The position numbers and the translations under genes are program-made. This document shows, piece by piece, positions 33,974 to 37,063 of a stretch of DNA of 37,063 nucleotides; positions within the stretch are counted from its first letter, which is position 1; each line of letters opens with the position of its first letter. The notes under the pieces are model-generated. The model had not been told where the DNA came from, ran no database searches, and worked only from the letters and a program-made list of their open reading frames with translations. Origin of the DNA: Blastocatellia bacterium (GTDB taxonomy: Bacteria > Acidobacteriota > Blastocatellia > Pyrinomonadales > Pyrinomonadaceae). The DNA is taken from NCBI GenBank assembly GCA_003487805.1, contig DNNE01000053.1, positions 1-37,063 on the forward strand. Reading direction: 5' to 3'.

Positions 33974-34060
33974 GTGTCAATGCCGAGAGTAGTAACCAGA
34001 CGCGATTGACGTCAATCGGTAGCGGATTTCAAGACGAGCCGCCTGCTTGGTCCCCGGATG
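33974..34060 (+). pseudogene. relic of a PD40/TolB repeat
   Basis: SNQTRLTSIGSGFQDEPPAW here matches SNQTRLTSSGSGFLDEQPAW in blade 4 of the giant protein (about 27611-27699). Both share the 14-mer CAGACGCGATTGAC. Only one repeat remains; the frame opening at 33817 around it has no other domain and is not called as a gene. It is a fragment of a lost paralogue or of a duplicated gene end. Confidence 0.7.
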
Positions 34061-34312
34061 TAGCACTTATCACGAGTTTCGGAGTCGCTAGCTGGATGTT
34101 CCTCAAGGTAATTAGTTGCGGAACTTGCGCCAGGTCGTGAATCGCCAGTTTCCCAGTAAAGTGTCCAAATGGTATTCATTGAGTAAGTTGATCTAGGCAA
34201 AGCGGTAAACATTTGCCATAATCTCGGCAGAATGAGCCTGTGTTTTTGTTTACCATGACTTCCCGCTCCGGCCTTTCTCGGCTCACAACCAAGACCGGAC
34301 AAATCCCTGGGC
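34061..34312. other. intergenic region between PD40 relic and FG-GAP gene
   Basis: No gene is supported. GGTAAAC (34204-34210) and GTTTACC (34248-34254) form a 7-bp inverted pair around 37 bases that could be an operator. No convincing -35/-10 pair was found. Confidence 0.35.
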
Positions 34313-34340
34313 GACTCACTCTTCGTATATAGAGTGAGTC
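34313..34340. repeat. perfect 10-bp inverted repeat upstream of the FG-GAP gene
   Basis: GACTCACTCT (34313-34322) and AGAGTGAGTC (34331-34340) flank the loop TCGTATAT, ending 16 bases before the ATG at 34357. In this position it may be an operator or an mRNA hairpin affecting the ribosome binding site. No T-run follows. Confidence 0.65.
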
Positions 34341-34356
34341 TGGAAAACAAAGTAAT

Positions 34357-37063
34357 ATGCGTTGCCCGAAAATTCCTCTCAGACAGTTGGCACTACAGCC
34401 TCGACTAGAATGGCTTCTGCAGCGTGGCCCCATAGCATTAGTGATCCTGACGTTCGGTCTCTTTCCATTCTTGGTTTACGCTCTATTTAATCCAAGAACG
34501 GTAGAACCAGCGGTGATTCAACCGGCAAGCCTGGCGCGGCTGAGCGAAACTGTAAGCGTTCGTGCCGCGAGCCGCGACAATCCCACAATCAAACTTAGCG
34601 ATGGTCACGACGTGTTGACTTCGTATGTGGGCCCGGAAGACTTGCGGATGGCGTTGGAACAGAATCGCGCACAGCCGCTGAGTCTGGCATGCGCAGACTT
34701 TGACGAGGATGGTGTGCCCGATCTTGTCAGTGGTTATTCGTACAAGGGGCAGGGAATCGTAAGCGTACTGCGCGGCAACGTTGATTCAATTTATCCTAAT
34801 TCTCCAGACGCAATACAGCGCAAAGCTAACGGCACCTTGACCGACCCGCCGTTTCTCTCACCTGCGCGAGTCTTTCCTGCGCCGGTGGCGGCTGACTTTG
34901 TTGGTGCGGGAGACTTCGATGGTGACGGTCATTGGGATCTCGTTATCGCAGCGCGAACGGCGAGCATGCTGTACTTGCTCTCCGGCGACGGTGGGGGCGG
35001 CCTCACTTTGACCAGGCAAGTTCCTTTGCCTGGCAACGTAACGGCGATGTCTGTGGGGGAAATTAACCGGCCGGACGGTTTGCCCGACATAGTGATTGGC
35101 GGAAGAGATTTAGCCGGACCGTATGCACTCGTTTTCGAAGGCCCGGAAGGGGCCCTCCGAGCCGAGCCGGAACGATTCGAGTTGCCCTCCGCGCCGGCCG
35201 CTTTCGCTATAGGTCAGTTCGAGGGTTCACCAGACCGCGAGGTTGTAATTGCCGCCGGGTCAGAGTTGGCAGTGATCGAGGGGCGTGACCGTAAGCTGTC
35301 GCTCAATGCGGGCGAAAAGAGCAAAGTGGCGCCAGCCGCCGTTACTCTTCGCGCCATGCCCTACGCCATCACGGCACTGGCTGCCGGGGATTTCATCTGG
35401 GACAGCGCGCACAATACCGACCTAGCGTTACTTGATACGAATGGATCGGTGCATTTCTTATCGGTCACCAGTGATATCGACGCGGCAACTCCCAGGCGGA
35501 AACTTGGCTGGGGCGAGCAGCGCACGGTTTCACTGGGCACCATCTCATCGTCTGCGAGTTCAAGCGCAAAGCCATCATTGGTCACCGCGCGACTGTCAGC
35601 CCATCAAACAGATGATTTGCTCATGGTCGGGACCGGGCAGGAACAGATTCGTTTAGTCAACGCCGACCCCGCGCGACGTGATGAGACGGGTCAATTACTC
35701 GATGCTGACGGAGCGACCACTCCGACAGCCACTGCACTCAATGCAGAAACAACAGTCACAGCGGTGCTGCCGATGCGCTTGAATGAAGCGGCGCTCAGCT
35801 CTTTGGTGATCCTGCGCAATGATGAGACCGCGCCGAGCATAGTCCCACAAGCGCCCGTCGCAATAATCACGGTCAACAGCAGTGACGATACGAACGTCAG
35901 GGACAACGTGCTGACCTTGCGCGAAGCGATCTTACTTGCCAACGGCGGCACATCCGCCAACGGCGGTCTGAGCAAAGCCGAGTTGACACCAGCCGAGCAA
36001 GCACAGGTGCAAGGCACGCCCAACGGAAATCAACTCGACGAAGTCCGATTTAATATTGCGGTCTCAAGTTTTGTTCACGCCGACAATGGGGAGAATCCAA
36101 TGTCGACAGACGTCGCTGAATCTCAGATTCTCAGCCAGGATCAATTCGCGAATAGAACTGAACAGCCCTTTGAATTCGAACGACCTCGATCTAGGGATAT
36201 CTTATCTCCAGCCGGCCTCAGCGATCCTCGCTGGTTTTTGCAGTCGAGATTGGGAGCGTCGCCGAAGTTGGATCGAGAAGCCGCCATAGGATTTCGCGCG
36301 CCGCTGCCGAGAGAACTTTGGACAAGAGGAAGCGTCAACGATCTGCTTTGGTTCAAGTCAGGTATACAACTCGCGCCAATCTATGGTGATCGGGGAAGCA
36401 GGTTTACTTTAGCTCCGGACGCGCCTGGGCAGTTCCCTGCAATAGCCCCTCTGTCGACATTAACTCAAAAACCGGACGCGGATAACGCGCTGACTAGTCA
36501 GCCGTCATTAGGCTCATCTCAAGTTACGTCGAGTATCTCGCCCGACGCTTTTTCATGCTCGATCCCAGCAGTTGGTCCCCTCAACACAATCGTTTTGGGG
36601 AATGGAGGAATTAATCCGTACTCCGTCGCTGTCAGCGACTTCAACGGGGATGGCAAGCTGGACGTAGTTACTGCCAATCAAGACTCGGACAACATTACCA
36701 TCCGTTTGGGCAATGGCGCGGGCGGCTTTGGCGTGCCCAACAACATCAGTCTTGGGTCCGGTCCAATTCGCCCATTGTCTGTTGCGGTTGGCGACCTGAA
36801 CGGGGATGGGCGCCCGGACGTGGTGACGGCGAACTCTATTTCGACCAAGGTCTCGGTGCTGTTGGGGAACGGCGCGGGCGGCTTTGCCACACCAATCGCA
36901 TTTGATCTTGGCCCAGGAGTTAATGATCCGGCCTCAGTCGTGCTCAGCGACCTCAACGGCGACGGCAGGTTGGACGTGATCACAGCGAACCGGATTTCAA
37001 ACAATATCACGGTGTTATTAGGCAACGGCGCCGGCGGCTTTGGAATACCCAACAGTTTCAGTC
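34357..37063 (+). CDS. FG-GAP/VCBS repeat protein with CSLREA-like motif (3' end outside window)
   Basis: The frame is open for 902 codons from ATG 34357 to the window edge with no stop. Residues about 24-43 are a membrane or signal anchor (ALVILTFGLFPFLVYALF). Residues about 110-420 hold FG-GAP-like units (CADFDEDGVPDLVSG, AGDFDGDGHWDLVIA). Near 510-565 is a CSLREA-like segment (NVLTLREAILLANGG, ending VRFNI). After a ~190-residue unlike stretch, clear VCBS/FG-GAP repeats resume: SDFNGDGKLDVVTAN, GDLNGDGRPDVVTAN and SDLNGDGRLDVITAN, each followed by LGNGAGGFG/A. FG-GAP repeats form calcium-binding beta-propellers of surface proteins. The ribosome binding site is weak (GGAAAAC, ~14 bases away). 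Confidence 0.9.
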   Translation, partial: MRCPKIPLRQLALQPRLEWLLQRGPIALVILTFGLFPFLVYALFNPRTVEPAVIQPASLARLSETVSVRAASRDNPTIKLSDGHDVLTSYVGPEDLRMALEQNRAQPLSLACADFDEDGVPDLVSGYSYKGQGIVSVLRGNVDSIYPNSPDAIQRKANGTLTDPPFLSPARVFPAPVAADFVGAGDFDGDGHWDLVIAARTASMLYLLSGDGGGGLTLTRQVPLPGNVTAMSVGEINRPDGLPDIVIGGRDLAGPYALVFEGPEGALRAEPERFELPSAPAAFAIGQFEGSPDREVVIAAGSELAVIEGRDRKLSLNAGEKSKVAPAAVTLRAMPYAITALAAGDFIWDSAHNTDLALLDTNGSVHFLSVTSDIDAATPRRKLGWGEQRTVSLGTISSSASSSAKPSLVTARLSAHQTDDLLMVGTGQEQIRLVNADPARRDETGQLLDADGATTPTATALNAETTVTAVLPMRLNEAALSSLVILRNDETAPSIVPQAPVAIITVNSSDDTNVRDNVLTLREAILLANGGTSANGGLSKAELTPAEQAQVQGTPNGNQLDEVRFNIAVSSFVHADNGENPMSTDVAESQILSQDQFANRTEQPFEFERPRSRDILSPAGLSDPRWFLQSRLGASPKLDREAAIGFRAPLPRELWTRGSVNDLLWFKSGIQLAPIYGDRGSRFTLAPDAPGQFPAIAPLSTLTQKPDADNALTSQPSLGSSQVTSSISPDAFSCSIPAVGPLNTIVLGNGGINPYSVAVSDFNGDGKLDVVTANQDSDNITIRLGNGAGGFGVPNNISLGSGPIRPLSVAVGDLNGDGRPDVVTANSISTKVSVLLGNGAGGFATPIAFDLGPGVNDPASVVLSDLNGDGRLDVITANRISNNITVLLGNGAGGFGIPNSFS

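Noticed and set aside
33817..34140. Intact gene of 107 residues after the second STAND gene
   Set aside because: Only the middle (the PD40 repeat relic) resembles a protein; both flanks look random and no blade is complete.
36678..37052. Minus-strand ORF of 124 residues with repeats of KPPAPLPN
   Set aside because: It is an antisense shadow of the FG-GAP repeats: its periodicity follows the LGNGAGGF coding units on the plus strand.

Overview
The window looks like an accessory, defence- and mobility-rich stretch of a chromosome from an Acidobacteriota-like bacterium, possibly Blastocatellia. This is an inference from gene style: a giant secreted beta-sandwich/PD40 protein, an FG-GAP repeat protein with a CSLREA-like motif, DUF11 modules, a TPR-Fis-REC regulator and a small secreted protein with TNSPPC repeats. 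No rRNA, tRNA or housekeeping marker is present to prove it. No CRISPR array or canonical insertion sequence was seen.

Layout. (1) Positions 1-1850 are a graveyard: a frameshifted relic of a tyrosine recombinase (about 401-1000), a perfect 13-bp inverted repeat (1092-1126) and a second gene broken by stops and frameshifts (about 1138-1824). (2) Positions 1873-5239 hold an intact recombination cassette: a tyrosine recombinase with a full catalytic set, a small XRE-type regulator, and a 654-residue recombinase-like protein with five zinc-ribbon motifs that has lost most catalytic residues. (3) Positions 5444-14462 hold a probable anti-phage operon: an Avs-like STAND NTPase with an N-terminal PD-(D/E)XK nuclease, a second large protein with a nuclease-like N-terminus and helical repeats, a tiny broken ORF, and an AlbA_2 (Schlafen-type) protein. 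A long imperfect inverted repeat lies between the recombinase cassette and this operon. (4) Positions 14531-17563 hold regulators: a small XRE protein (minus strand) and a small secreted TNSPP-repeat protein (minus strand) divergent from a TPR-Fis-REC regulator. (5) Positions 18152-28039 hold two secreted proteins that share a module, the second about 2,888 residues long. (6) Positions 28273-33805 hold a second possible defence module: a DarT-like protein followed by another STAND NTPase with a different N-terminal nuclease domain. A relic of a PD40 repeat lies just downstream. (7) From 34357 to the window end runs an FG-GAP repeat protein whose 3' end is outside the window.

How the genes fit together. 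The recombinase trio next to a multi-gene defence operon, with a decayed copy of the same recombinase upstream, suggests repeated insertion of one kind of integrative element carrying defence cargo. The second STAND gene and DarT-like gene extend this to a defence island embedded among surface or secreted protein genes. The strongest candidates for undescribed biology are the recombinase cassette with the zinc-ribbon dead partner, the STAND + nuclease/TPR + AlbA_2 operon, the DarT-like + STAND pair, and the secreted repeat peptide opposite a TPR-type regulator.
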